In this document: piece after piece, positions 1 to 6,142 of the stretch
Layout: every line of letters begins with the position of its first letter
Position numbering within the stretch: position 1 is the stretch's first letter
DNA from: Romeriopsis sp046049545
GTDB taxonomy: Bacteria > Cyanobacteriota > Cyanobacteriia > Leptolyngbyales > Leptolyngbyaceae
Direction of reading: 5' to 3'
Length of the DNA: 11,184 nucleotides
Assembly: GCA_046049545.1 (NCBI GenBank)
Contig: JBJORF010000122.1
Coordinates: 1 to 11,184, forward strand
Made by a program: the position numbers and the translations under genes
Notes under the pieces: generated by a model
Seen by the model: the letters and a program-made list of their open reading frames with translations, nothing else
Databases searched by the model: none
What the model was told of the DNA's origin: nothing

Positions 1-332
1 CGAATAAATGCCGATTTCTCCACCCCCGGCGACCCAATTACTTCGATCGATTGATGGGCTTGAATCGCCCTGACCGCACGGTCAACCGCAACCGCATCAA
101 CCACTGGCTTGGAGGGTGCAGGCGGAATTTGAAGAAGGAGGGCAGGCTTCGCAACTAGATTAGTCGGCTGTGCAACGGCTTGCAACAAGATACCAACCGT
201 TGCACTAACGTGAGCCATATATTGCCCAACCTGCAATGATCCCAACTGTTGCGATGCAAATTCTTCCACCCCCGATAACCGGACTGGACTGGAATTCAAT
301 GATGTTTGACTTGATGGCAGCAGCGATGACAT
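1..332 (-). CDS. Unidentified protein, N-terminal 110 residues, possible degenerate P-loop
   Basis: An open frame reads leftward from an ATG at 332-330 to the window edge without a stop, so the C-terminus is missing. The start is supported by a purine-rich Shine-Dalgarno stretch (GAGAGAGG on the minus strand) five bases upstream. The first ~95 residues are rich in Ser, Gln, Ala and Val and match no family I recognise. Residues 97-108 read EVIGSPGVEKSA, which looks like the beta-strand plus Walker A loop of a P-loop NTPase (GxxxxGKS), except that Glu replaces the glycine before the lysine. The preceding AVDRAVRAIQ helix also fits the lead-in to a STAND- or AAA-type ATPase domain. That assignment is inference from a short motif. 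The gene lies downstream of nrdR on the same strand, with a 103-base gap holding a strong hairpin. Confidence 0.6.
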   Translation of the reverse strand, partial: MSSLLPSSQTSLNSSPVRLSGVEEFASQQLGSLQVGQYMAHVSATVGILLQAVAQPTNLVAKPALLLQIPPAPSKPVVDAVAVDRAVRAIQAHQSIEVIGSPGVEKSAFI

Positions 333-388
333 TCTCGCCTCTCTCAGCCTTCCCTTACAATCTGTTTCCATTGTGTCGCACAGTCTGG

Positions 389-411
389 ACTTATGGGAAT
401 AGGCCATAAGT
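389..411. repeat. 8-bp perfect inverted repeat between nrdR and the left-edge gene
   Basis: ACTTATGG at 389-396 and CCATAAGT at 404-411 are exact reverse complements around a 7-base loop. No T-tract follows on either strand, so it is not a canonical intrinsic terminator. It lies 25 bases past the nrdR stop and about 57 bases before the start of the left-edge gene, where it could be an operator, an mRNA-end hairpin or a processing site. The function is not known. Confidence 0.6.
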
Positions 412-435
412 GAGAATTGTAGGAAGTTGGGAGTT

Positions 436-915
436 TTAGGAAACTGCTGTTAATTGCTCTGGCGATCGCGACCGAATGTGGTCGAGTACCTGGACGAAAT
501 CATCGATTGACTGAAACTGTGAATAAACTGAGGCAAACCGGATGTAGGCAACTTCATTCAACCCACGCAAATGTTGCAGGACAAGCTCGCCAATCTTCGC
601 ACTATCCACTTCCCGCCCTGGAAGCTGTTGCAGGTCATTCTCAACGTTAACCGCAACCATCTCGATTTCCACCTGTGATACCGTGGTCTTCCCGCAAGCT
701 AGCGCAATTCCTTGTTGCAACTTTTGACGATCGAAGACTTCACGTTGTCCACTGCGCTTCAGCACCATCATTGGTGCCAGCTCAACACGTTCATAGGTTG
801 TGAACCGATGGTTGCATTTCAGACATTCCCGACGACGACGTACACTTTGCCCTCCGTCAGCTGATCGGGATTCTAAGACGCGGTTCTCAAGGTTATGACA
901 GGCGGGACAGCGCAT
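436..915 (-). CDS. nrdR: Transcriptional repressor NrdR
   Basis: This 159-residue protein is a complete NrdR, the nucleotide-sensing repressor of ribonucleotide reductase genes. The N-terminal zinc ribbon has its four cysteines at C3, C6, C31 and C34, with the family signature RRRRECLKCNHRFTTYE at about 26-42. An ATP-cone domain, which senses ATP/dATP balance, follows from about residue 47 to 137, beginning MMVLKRSGQREVFDR. Length and domain order match the family, and the ATG at 915-913 starts exactly at the conserved MRCPxC. A weak -10-like TATGAT lies on the minus strand at 962-957, without a clear -35. No ribonucleotide reductase gene is in the window, so it must act at a distance. A plus-strand hairpin-like repeat at 930-956 lies just upstream. 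Confidence 0.97.
   Translation of the reverse strand: MRCPACHNLENRVLESRSADGGQSVRRRRECLKCNHRFTTYERVELAPMMVLKRSGQREVFDRQKLQQGIALACGKTTVSQVEIEMVAVNVENDLQQLPGREVDSAKIGELVLQHLRGLNEVAYIRFASVYSQFQSIDDFVQVLDHIRSRSPEQLTAVS
462..469. repeat. HIP1 octamer GCGATCGC (one of many)
   Basis: The palindrome GCGATCGC is the highly iterated HIP1 element of many cyanobacterial genomes. Other copies seen include 4333-4340, 4493-4500, 5111-5118, 7466-7473, 7542-7549, 7731-7738, 8030-8037, 9653-9660, 9709-9716 and 9974-9981. Most lie inside coding sequence. They are the main compositional evidence that the window is cyanobacterial. Confidence 0.9.
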
Positions 916-1039
916 AACGCAGCTTCACGGGTAACGACAACTGTTATTCGTTAACCATCATACTGGTAGTGCAGAAACTAGGAAATATTAGTTTTCTAGC
1001 CCAGACCTAGCGTTAGTTATTTTGATCTAGTTTTGGATT

Positions 1040-1090
1040 TGATCCAGAATCAATGATTAAACAAATTTGAAGTTTGTTGAGTCTGGATCA
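1040..1090. repeat. Nested inverted repeats
   Basis: TGATCCAGA at 1040-1048 is an exact reverse complement of TCTGGATCA at 1082-1090. Between them lie a smaller perfect stem, AACAAA 1060-1065 with TTTGTT 1073-1078 around a 7-base loop, and a tight palindrome AATCA-A-TGATT at 1048-1058. The transcript or the DNA could fold into a branched hairpin. It could serve as a paired operator or as a structured end of an unseen transcript. Its role is unknown. Confidence 0.55.
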
Positions 1091-1156
1091 GGAAGACCCG
1101 TTTTGTAATTGAGAATGAGCGGTCAGAGGTCAGTACTGCGATCGACGAGATTCACC

Positions 1157-1172
1157 TGTGACGGTAATCACT
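1157..1172. promoter_or_regulatory. CRP-type cAMP-receptor binding site
   Basis: TGTGACGGTAATCACT matches the CRP/SyCRP1 consensus TGTGA-N6-TCACA at nine of ten defined bases, with the correct six-base spacer. It lies 203 bases before the GTG start of the adenylate cyclase gene, in the intergenic region it shares with nrdR. The match is seen directly. Binding by a cyanobacterial cAMP receptor protein, and control of cyaC rather than nrdR, are inferred. Confidence 0.55.
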
Positions 1173-1294
1173 TAATTTTGATTAGGACAGTTATTCGCCG
1201 ATTCAGACTGGGCAAGTTAAGTCTAGGTCAGTGATTTAGATTTTGTGCACTACGGAATGTCAGTTGGTGGTTTGGGGGTAATGATGAATCTTCC

Positions 1295-1316
1295 GTTTCA
1301 AGCTTAATGCTGAAAC
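1295..1316 (+). repeat. Hairpin in the cyaC leader
   Basis: GTTTCA at 1295-1300 pairs with TGAAAC at 1311-1316, and GC at 1302-1303 pairs with GC at 1309-1310. This gives an 8-bp stem with one bulged A and a TTAAT loop. It sits about 60 bases before the cyaC start and could lie in its 5' untranslated region. No function is established. Confidence 0.35.
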
Positions 1317-1362
1317 TTCCTCCCCGAGATTTTTTATGTTGACTTCTGCAATTGACGGCATC

Positions 1363-1367
1363 AGGAG
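1363..1367 (+). promoter_or_regulatory. Shine-Dalgarno site that selects the cyaC start
   Basis: AGGAG at 1363-1367 sits eight bases before GTG 1376. This is ideal spacing and favours that codon over the in-frame TTG at 1352, which has no such site in front of it. Confidence 0.7.
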
Positions 1368-1375
1368 ATTGGTGC

Positions 1376-4300
1376 GTGGCTTCCAGTACCCAAAAACACA
1401 AGATCTTAGTCGTAGACGATGAGCCAGATAACCTGGATCTACTCTATCGAACCTTTCATCGTGAGTATCGTGTTCTCCGAGCAGATAATGCCCATGCGGC
1501 ATTGGAACTGCTAGAAACAGAAGGTGATGTAAGTGTCATTATTTCCGATCAACGGATGCCCATGATGAGTGGGACGGAATTTTTGAGCTTAACGGCACAG
1601 AAATATCCGGAGATTATTCGGATTATTTTGACGGGCTATACCGATGTTGATGATCTGGTTCAAGCAATTAATACAGGCCAGGTCTACAAATACGTTACTA
1701 AGCCCTGGGATGATGAAGATCTGCGCCAGGTTGTGCACCAGGCGATCGATCTCCATACCGCACTCCAAGCGCGGACGCTGGAACTGCGGCGTAACCTACG
1801 GCGCGAAAGTTTGCTCAACACCATTACTCAGACGATTCGGAGTGCCCTGAGCTACGAAGATAGTCTCAAAACGATTGCGGCTGGCATTGGACAGGCGTTT
1901 GAAGTTGATTACTGTCTTTTATCGACGCGTCAAGATCCACGGTCGCAGGGTAAAACGACGGTTTATCACCGCACCCCCGAAGTCAATCTCCGCGAAGAAA
2001 GCCTGCGGTCGGATGGTGATGGAGACAATTTGATTCCCCATGTGACCCAGGTGATGCCAAGCCATGCGTTGGCGCGATCGGCGTTCTATATCGATCAGCT
2101 CGTTGTGATCGATGACATGAATAATGAATCAGCTTGGCTGGCCCAGTTTCCTGAGGCAAAAGCTGCCTTTATTGAACTGGGTTTAGGGTCAAGTGTGCTG
2201 TTGCCACTGGTTGCACAACGTCAACCGATTGCGGTACTTGCCTTACATCGCACTCAAACCAGTCTTGAGGCTCAACCCAAACAAGCGGTTTGGGAAGAAG
2301 AAGACTTGGATCTCCTGCGATTAGTTGCGGCCCAAGCGGGCTTAGCACTGGCTCAAAGCCATGCCTATGAGCAGATTCGCGCTTCAGCTAAGCGGGAGGC
2401 TTTGATCAATAGCATCACCGCCGCAATCCGATCGAGTCTGGAACCCAAGAAGATCTTCGCGGCGATCACGCAGCAATTGGGGCAGGCCCTGACGGTGGAC
2501 TGGTGTGCCTTATCGCTGTGGACAGCCCAGGATCGCTATGTTGAATGTGTGGGTTTGTACGATGCAAATCAAGGGCTGATCGATCTGGAGCAACCGACCG
2601 ATCAACCCGCCTTGCCAAAATCCAAGGTGCCGATCGAGGCCAATGCTGTGCTGCAAGAGGTGAAAGGCACTTTACAAGCGGTGGTGCTGGATGATTTGAC
2701 CCGGCATCCGTCGATGAATGTGGCGGAATTTGAGCCGCCGGCGCGGGCATTGTTGGTGGCACCGTTGCTCGCCGATGGTCAAATCATCGGGACAATTTCT
2801 CTCCGCCAAACTCACAAAGCGCGGGTCTGGCATCCGTCGGAATTGCATTTGGTCGAAGTCGTGGCCCAGCAAGCAGCGATCGCGGTGCAACAGTCTCGTC
2901 TCTATCAAAAAACCCGAGAACAAGCGGAGCAATTGCTCGAACTCGATCGGCAAAAAACCGAATTTTTCCAAAATATCTCCCATGAATTTCGCACGCCGCT
3001 GACCTTGATGGTGGGGCCGTTGGAATCAGTGGTCAAAGAGCAGCAAGCCCTGCCCGCCGAACAAGCCGCGATCGTCCTGCGCAACTCCCGCCGCCTCCTG
3101 CGTCTGGTGAATCAACTGTTGGATCTCCAGCGCTTGAATGCGGGCCGGATGCAGCCGACCTTCCGGCCCTGCAACCTGGTGGAATTTGTTTCCCAGATAG
3201 TGGAAACCTTCCGTGCCTACTGCGAGAAGAAGGAAATCCGCTTAACTGCCGATCTCAGTGATCTGAGCGCTTGCCCGCCGATTTATCTGGACTTTGAAAA
3301 GTTTGATAAAGTCCTCTACAACCTCTTGTCCAATGCGATGAAGTTCACCCCGGCGGGGAAGAGCATCACCGTTGTCCTGCGGCCCTTGGGGGATCAATGC
3401 CTCTTGCAAGTTGTGGATACGGGAATTGGGATCCGGCCTGATCAGGTGCCCCATTTGTTTGAACGGTTTCGTCAAGCGGAAGGCTCGGAGAATCGGGGCT
3501 ACGAAGGGACGGGGATTGGCTTATCCCTAGTCAAAGAGTTGGTCGAACTCCATGGCGCCGAGATTACCGTTGATTCGGTATACGAACGCGGTACGACCTT
3601 CAGTGTCTGGCTCAAAACGGGGTTGGAGCATCTCCCGGCGGCGCAAATTGTCCAGGAAGAAGCCGATCTCGAAATGGGTCGTGCGGCCGTCGAACTGGCG
3701 GATCTGGAAATCGAGCTGTTGGATGTCGATACCAGTGAAGTCGAAATCCTCGATCCGATCGGTGAAGTCGCCGCCAACGGCCAAAAAATCCTCGTGGTCG
3801 ATGACAACAGTGACTTACGCACCTACATCTCGGGCATCCTGCGCCAGCAGGGCTATCAAGTGATCACCGCGAAAAACGGCGCGGAAGGGTTCCAAATTGC
3901 CTTTGCCCAGCAACCGCACTTGATTATCACTGATCTAATGATGCCGAAGGTCACGGGCCTAGAGCTGATCCAAATGGTGCGGAACGAAGAAGCGGTGCAG
4001 GGCATCCCGATCGTGCTCCTCACGGCGAAGGCCGACGAAGACACCCAACTCGAAGGCTTGGAACGCGGTGCTGACGGTTACTTATCGAAACCCTTCAACG
4101 ATCGGATGCTCCTGGCAGAAGTTCGAAACCTGCTTTCGCTCAAGGCCAAAGAGCAGAAGATGGCGGATTTGAATCACTACTTGACGGAATCGGTTTTGGG
4201 TCGATTCCTGCCGCCCGCTTTGGTTGAACGTGCCGCGAAGGGCGAACTTTCCCTTGATCTGCGCCCGGAACCGCGCATGGTGACGGTGCTGTTCAGCGAT

Positions 4301-4852
4301 ATCGTTGGGTTCACCCAGCTATCCAATACGCTGCGATCGCGCCGCATGGCTGAAATGCTGAACCAGTATCTTGCCACGATGACCCAGGCGGTCTTTGATA
4401 ATGGCGGCACGGTGGATAAGTTCATGGGTGACGCAATCATGGCGCTCTTTGGTGCGCCGGAAGACCTGACCCCGAATGAACAAGTGCGCCGCGCGATCGC
4501 CACGGCCCGCCAAATGTATCGTGCGTTGGATGACCTCAACCGCAAGTGGGCGGAGCAAGGACTGCCTGAAATGCAATTCCGCTGCGGGATTCATCAAGGT
4601 ACCGCTGTCGTGGGAATGTTTGGGGGCGCGGAACGATCGGACTACACCGCGATTGGCCCCTGCGTCAACATTGCCTCTCGCCTGCAATCGAATGCCACCC
4701 CCGATCGCATCTTGGTTTCCGCAGCGGTGGCGGATTATCTCGATGAAGATGGCATCGACAAAGGTGAACCTCTGACCCTGAAAGGCATCGACGAAACGGT
4801 TCTGACCTTCTGGGTACCGCCAGTTCCCTTGCCGTTCACGACCTTAGTATAG
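1376..4852 (+). CDS. cyaC: CyaC-type hybrid histidine kinase / adenylate cyclase
   Basis: The 1158-residue protein (counted from GTG 1376) reads in order: receiver domain (about 9-125, phospho-acceptor D58 in DQRMP); GAF domain (about 145-340); GAF domain (about 341-512); HisKA with phospho-acceptor H536 in SHEFRTP; HATPase (about 635-750, with YNLLSNAMKF, DTGIGI and GTGIGLSL); an acidic linker; a second receiver (about 803-920, D853 in TDLMMP); and a class III nucleotide cyclase (about 955-1150). The cyclase keeps both metal aspartates (D975, D1019), the adenine-selecting pair K1015 and D1089, and the transition-state pair N1098 and R1102, so it should make cAMP. The architecture and length match cyanobacterial CyaC, in which phosphotransfer from the kinase to the receiver activates the cyclase. 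GAF1 lacks an obvious chromophore cysteine motif, so its ligand is unknown. No membrane segment is seen. A CRP-type site upstream suggests feedback. The TonB-like gene follows by nine bases. Confidence 0.92.
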   Translation: MASSTQKHKILVVDDEPDNLDLLYRTFHREYRVLRADNAHAALELLETEGDVSVIISDQRMPMMSGTEFLSLTAQKYPEIIRIILTGYTDVDDLVQAINTGQVYKYVTKPWDDEDLRQVVHQAIDLHTALQARTLELRRNLRRESLLNTITQTIRSALSYEDSLKTIAAGIGQAFEVDYCLLSTRQDPRSQGKTTVYHRTPEVNLREESLRSDGDGDNLIPHVTQVMPSHALARSAFYIDQLVVIDDMNNESAWLAQFPEAKAAFIELGLGSSVLLPLVAQRQPIAVLALHRTQTSLEAQPKQAVWEEEDLDLLRLVAAQAGLALAQSHAYEQIRASAKREALINSITAAIRSSLEPKKIFAAITQQLGQALTVDWCALSLWTAQDRYVECVGLYDANQGLIDLEQPTDQPALPKSKVPIEANAVLQEVKGTLQAVVLDDLTRHPSMNVAEFEPPARALLVAPLLADGQIIGTISLRQTHKARVWHPSELHLVEVVAQQAAIAVQQSRLYQKTREQAEQLLELDRQKTEFFQNISHEFRTPLTLMVGPLESVVKEQQALPAEQAAIVLRNSRRLLRLVNQLLDLQRLNAGRMQPTFRPCNLVEFVSQIVETFRAYCEKKEIRLTADLSDLSACPPIYLDFEKFDKVLYNLLSNAMKFTPAGKSITVVLRPLGDQCLLQVVDTGIGIRPDQVPHLFERFRQAEGSENRGYEGTGIGLSLVKELVELHGAEITVDSVYERGTTFSVWLKTGLEHLPAAQIVQEEADLEMGRAAVELADLEIELLDVDTSEVEILDPIGEVAANGQKILVVDDNSDLRTYISGILRQQGYQVITAKNGAEGFQIAFAQQPHLIITDLMMPKVTGLELIQMVRNEEAVQGIPIVLLTAKADEDTQLEGLERGADGYLSKPFNDRMLLAEVRNLLSLKAKEQKMADLNHYLTESVLGRFLPPALVERAAKGELSLDLRPEPRMVTVLFSDIVGFTQLSNTLRSRRMAEMLNQYLATMTQAVFDNGGTVDKFMGDAIMALFGAPEDLTPNEQVRRAIATARQMYRALDDLNRKWAEQGLPEMQFRCGIHQGTAVVGMFGGAERSDYTAIGPCVNIASRLQSNATPDRILVSAAVADYLDEDGIDKGEPLTLKGIDETVLTFWVPPVPLPFTTLV

Positions 4853-4861
4853 GCGGGCGTT

Positions 4862-6004
4862 TTGGTTGATCGAGCCAGCTCTGGGCTAGACTGGATGCCG
4901 GATGACCCTCCTGTTGCCGCTATGCCCACCCCGATGATTCCGGATTCCGCTGAATCTGGATTACCAATTGAGTTGCCCCGATCGCCGGAACCGCCAGAGC
5001 TATGGCTGGTGCGATTGTTTGGGGCCTTGGTGTTGCATGCGCTGCTGTTTTTGGGTGTGCGGTTGGCTTGGGCGGAGATTGTGGTGTCGCAGGACTCGGG
5101 GGATGGCGGCGCGATCGCGTTTATCGAAATTGGCGAAGCCGATGATCAGTCAACGAGTCCTAAGGCGGAAGGTGTTGCACCCCTAACGGCATTGAAGCCC
5201 GGTGCGAAGGCGAAAGCGGCAATCGTGCCTGACGAAACGGCAGTAATCCCGCAGGCTAAGCCTGAAATCTTGCCAAGTCCCAGCCCAGAGCCAAAGCCGA
5301 CCAAGATTCCTAGTCCAACCCAGTCACCGAGTCCAATTTCATCCGTTGAGCCACAACCATCGCCATCGGCACCGCAGCCTGTTGTACCACCGAAATCCGC
5401 ACCAGCTAAGCCCATCAATAAACCCAAATCCTCACCCGTTAAACCATCTCTCAATAAACCCAGCACTGCCCCGCCTGCTCCCCAAAAGCCAGTTACATCG
5501 GGCAATATTTTAACGCCTCCGAAAGGGCCGAAGGTGACTCCCATCACGGACCAGCCGCCTGGGAAAATTCTCCCATCGCAATCTAAATTTGCGGTTACCC
5601 CGATCGTGCGACAGTCTCAAATGACAGCGGCATCAGCCGGTTCTGTGCAGGGTTCGGGTGGTGGGAAGGCGACTCTATTAACGGTTCAAGCGCCAGGGTT
5701 GACATTTGAATTTCCGCCAGGGCTTAAAGTTGATCCCGGTAGTCGCTTTGATGTGAATGTGCGAATCGCAGTCAGTGCACCAACTCAGCAAATTGCTGAT
5801 GTCGATGGTGATGGCAATCCTGAGATTACGCTTCTACCGGATAGTCCCGCCTTAAAAACTCAGCAAATTCCCCCAGCGGAATTAACCAGGCTTGTGAAGC
5901 AAGCACTTTTGGCCTACCGATTTTCGGTTGAGTATGAAGGTGTGGGTACGAGCCCAGCGGAGCTGACGGAGTGGGAGATACAGTTAGTGATCGGGCTTGA
6001 CTGA
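4862..6004 (+). CDS. TonB-like single-pass envelope protein with proline-rich linker
   Basis: This is about 380 residues from TTG 4862, with in-frame ATGs at 4895 and 4922 as alternatives; none has a strong Shine-Dalgarno site, so the start is uncertain. A cytoplasmic N-terminus (1-47) is followed by one membrane segment (about 48-70) with H59 inside it, recalling the conserved histidine in the TonB anchor helix. Next comes a long linker rich in Pro, Ser and Lys (about 100-260) able to span the periplasm. A C-terminal domain of about 115 residues ends with a helix and strand arrangement (LTRLVKQALLAYRF, then EWEIQLVIGL) reminiscent of the TonB C-terminal fold. The TonB assignment rests on layout, since the C-terminal sequence is diverged. 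It is probably co-transcribed with cyaC. ExbB and ExbD are not in the window. Another periplasm-spanning anchor protein is the main alternative. Confidence 0.65.
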   Translation: MVDRASSGLDWMPDDPPVAAMPTPMIPDSAESGLPIELPRSPEPPELWLVRLFGALVLHALLFLGVRLAWAEIVVSQDSGDGGAIAFIEIGEADDQSTSPKAEGVAPLTALKPGAKAKAAIVPDETAVIPQAKPEILPSPSPEPKPTKIPSPTQSPSPISSVEPQPSPSAPQPVVPPKSAPAKPINKPKSSPVKPSLNKPSTAPPAPQKPVTSGNILTPPKGPKVTPITDQPPGKILPSQSKFAVTPIVRQSQMTAASAGSVQGSGGGKATLLTVQAPGLTFEFPPGLKVDPGSRFDVNVRIAVSAPTQQIADVDGDGNPEITLLPDSPALKTQQIPPAELTRLVKQALLAYRFSVEYEGVGTSPAELTEWEIQLVIGLD

Positions 6005-6028
6005 ATCTGGTTCAGATTGTGTTAGAAT
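5997..6028 (+). promoter_or_regulatory. Weak candidate promoter for tRNA-Gly
   Basis: TTGACT at 5997-6002 overlaps the stop of the TonB-like gene, and TAGAAT lies at 6023-6028, 15 bases before the tRNA. The 20-base spacer is longer than usual, so this is tentative. The tRNA may also be cut from a read-through transcript. Confidence 0.25.
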
Positions 6029-6042
6029 GCATACCTAACCGC

Positions 6043-6113
6043 GCGGGCATAGTTTAGTGGTAAAACCTTAGCCTTCCAAGCTAATGATGGGGGTTCGATT
6101 CCCCCTGCCCGCT
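6043..6113 (+). tRNA. tRNA-Gly (anticodon UCC)
   Basis: The full cloverleaf is visible. A 7-bp acceptor stem pairs GCGGGCA (6043-6049) with TGCCCGC (6106-6112), followed by discriminator T. The D arm contains AGTTTAGTGGTAAAA. The anticodon stem TTAGC/GCTAA encloses loop CTTCCAA with anticodon TCC, and the T arm is GGGGG-TTCGATT-CCCCC. The 3' CCA is not encoded. The anticodon reads GGA and probably other GGN codons. It converges with the PLD gene that ends at 6143. Confidence 0.97.
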
Positions 6114-6142
6114 TTCGAATTGAATGGTGAAATTGCTGAAGA

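Larger units (their letters stand above)
916..1375. other. Intergenic region between divergent nrdR and cyaC
   Basis: These 460 bases hold no convincing gene. They are more AT-rich than the flanking genes and contain several dyads: an imperfect one at 930-956, a cluster at 1040-1090, a CRP-type palindrome at 1157-1172 and a hairpin at 1295-1316. TTTGATC is repeated directly at 1021 and 1038. Promoters for both flanking genes should lie here, but I cannot assign a -35/-10 pair for the plus strand with confidence. Confidence 0.7.

Noticed and set aside
372..382. TGTG-TCG-CACA dyad as a second CRP site
   Set aside because: The spacing and half-site length do not fit TGTGA-N6-TCACA, so it is probably incidental.
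1336..1422. Short ATG-initiated frame of 28 residues overlapping the cyaC start, a possible leader peptide
   Set aside because: It has no Shine-Dalgarno site, and its overlap with cyaC is explained by the AGGAG-driven GTG start at 1376.
1260..1502. Minus-strand 80-codon open frame across the cyaC start
   Set aside because: It overlaps the conserved receiver domain of cyaC antisense, and its product shows no recognisable motif.
5146..5547. Minus-strand glycine-rich open frame of 133 codons
   Set aside because: It is the antisense of the proline-rich linker of the TonB-like gene; proline codons read as glycine on the other strand.
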